The notes below the pieces were generated by a model that was given only the letters and a program-made list of their open reading frames with translations, made no database searches and had not been told where the DNA came from. A DNA stretch of 64,000 nucleotides from Citrus sinensis (Eukaryota; Streptophyta; Magnoliopsida; Sapindales; Rutaceae), in assembly GCF_022201045.2 (NCBI RefSeq), contig NC_068562.1, positions 5,314,001-5,378,000 of the forward strand, written 5' to 3'. Positions 63,914-64,000 of this stretch are shown piece by piece. The number at the start of each line of letters is the position of its first letter. Position 1 is the stretch's first letter. Position numbers and translations under genes: made by a program.

Positions 63914-64000
63914 GATATTCTTATTAAGAAGGGTTGAACCAATAACCTTGGTCCAAATGACACAATTGGGGAAAAATTGAATACCAATAGGTTTTTTGGT

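Larger units (their letters stand above)
60140..64000. mobile_element. Rearranged endogenous pararetrovirus (Caulimoviridae-like)
   Basis: The stretch to the window end carries viral fragments on both strands. On the minus strand the order is a protease/RT linker region (63913-63626), N-terminal RT (63629-63384), RT core with YIDD plus the start of RNase H (63227-62610), a downstream frame in pieces (62328-61235) and a non-coding region (61234-60700). At 60140-60700 (+) viral pieces are in the opposite orientation and partly duplicated. Frames are broken between and inside the pieces, so no complete viral gene exists. The RT style and gene order point to Caulimoviridae; the genus is not determined. 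It continues past the window's right edge. Confidence 0.85.

Noticed and set aside
1-64000. Gene cluster or new multi-gene system
   Set aside because: Neighbouring genes belong to unrelated processes, each has its own introns and spacing, and no co-directional group of related enzymes is present.
1-64000. CRISPR arrays, bacterial operons, ribosomal RNA genes
   Set aside because: No regular spacer-repeat pattern, Shine-Dalgarno-led gene string or rRNA sequence was seen; this is plant nuclear DNA.

Overview
The window is nuclear DNA from a flowering plant, most likely a woody eudicot of the rosid type (Citrus would fit, but the sequence alone does not prove it). Evidence is the AT-rich intergenic DNA, GT-AG introns of roughly 70-1,350 nt, plant-only gene families, small transposons of plant type and a caulimovirid-like endogenous pararetrovirus. 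There is no operon logic; each gene is an independent unit. I rebuilt exon structures by hand from reading frames and splice sites. For every complete multi-exon gene the exon lengths sum to a multiple of three.

Layout: 1-1886 (+) holds the last two thirds of a clade-2 1-deoxy-D-xylulose-5-phosphate synthase (DXS2, plastid isoprenoid pathway). 3520-8549 (-) is a multi-KH RNA-binding protein. 8.6-12.9 kb is AT-rich DNA with a SINE-like insertion. 12.86-13.55 kb (+) is a decayed UDP-glycosyltransferase copy, facing tail to tail an intact UGT91-type gene (14034-15470, -). 16729-20050 (-) is a bromodomain-associated (Bro-TP histone-fold) protein with a Q-rich tail and a coding minisatellite. 20-28.5 kb is transposon-rich and carries a tRNA-Arg(CCU). 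28580-31866 (+) is a class VI receptor-like cytoplasmic kinase. 34182-38129 (-) is the AP2-family regulator AINTEGUMENTA-LIKE 6. 38-46 kb is repeats plus a tRNA-Ala(CGC). 46316-50416 (+) is a USP/pseudokinase/U-box E3 ligase. 50857-55931 (-) is a long-N-terminus nucleobase-ascorbate transporter (NAT12 type). 56-60 kb contains copies of a PIF/Harbinger-like MITE. 60.14 kb to the window end is a rearranged endogenous pararetrovirus.

The genes do not form one pathway. They cover plastid isoprenoid supply, RNA processing, glycosylation, transcription, ROP/kinase signalling, organ and meristem identity, ubiquitination and membrane transport. I found no evidence of a novel multi-gene system. The most notable points are a coding 45-bp repeat expansion next to an apparently missing splice acceptor in the Bro-TP gene, a pseudokinase U-box ligase with an in-frame 90-nt intron, a 9-nt micro-exon and a tandem acceptor in AIL6, several insertions with readable target-site duplications, and the inverted, rearranged viral copies at the right edge.
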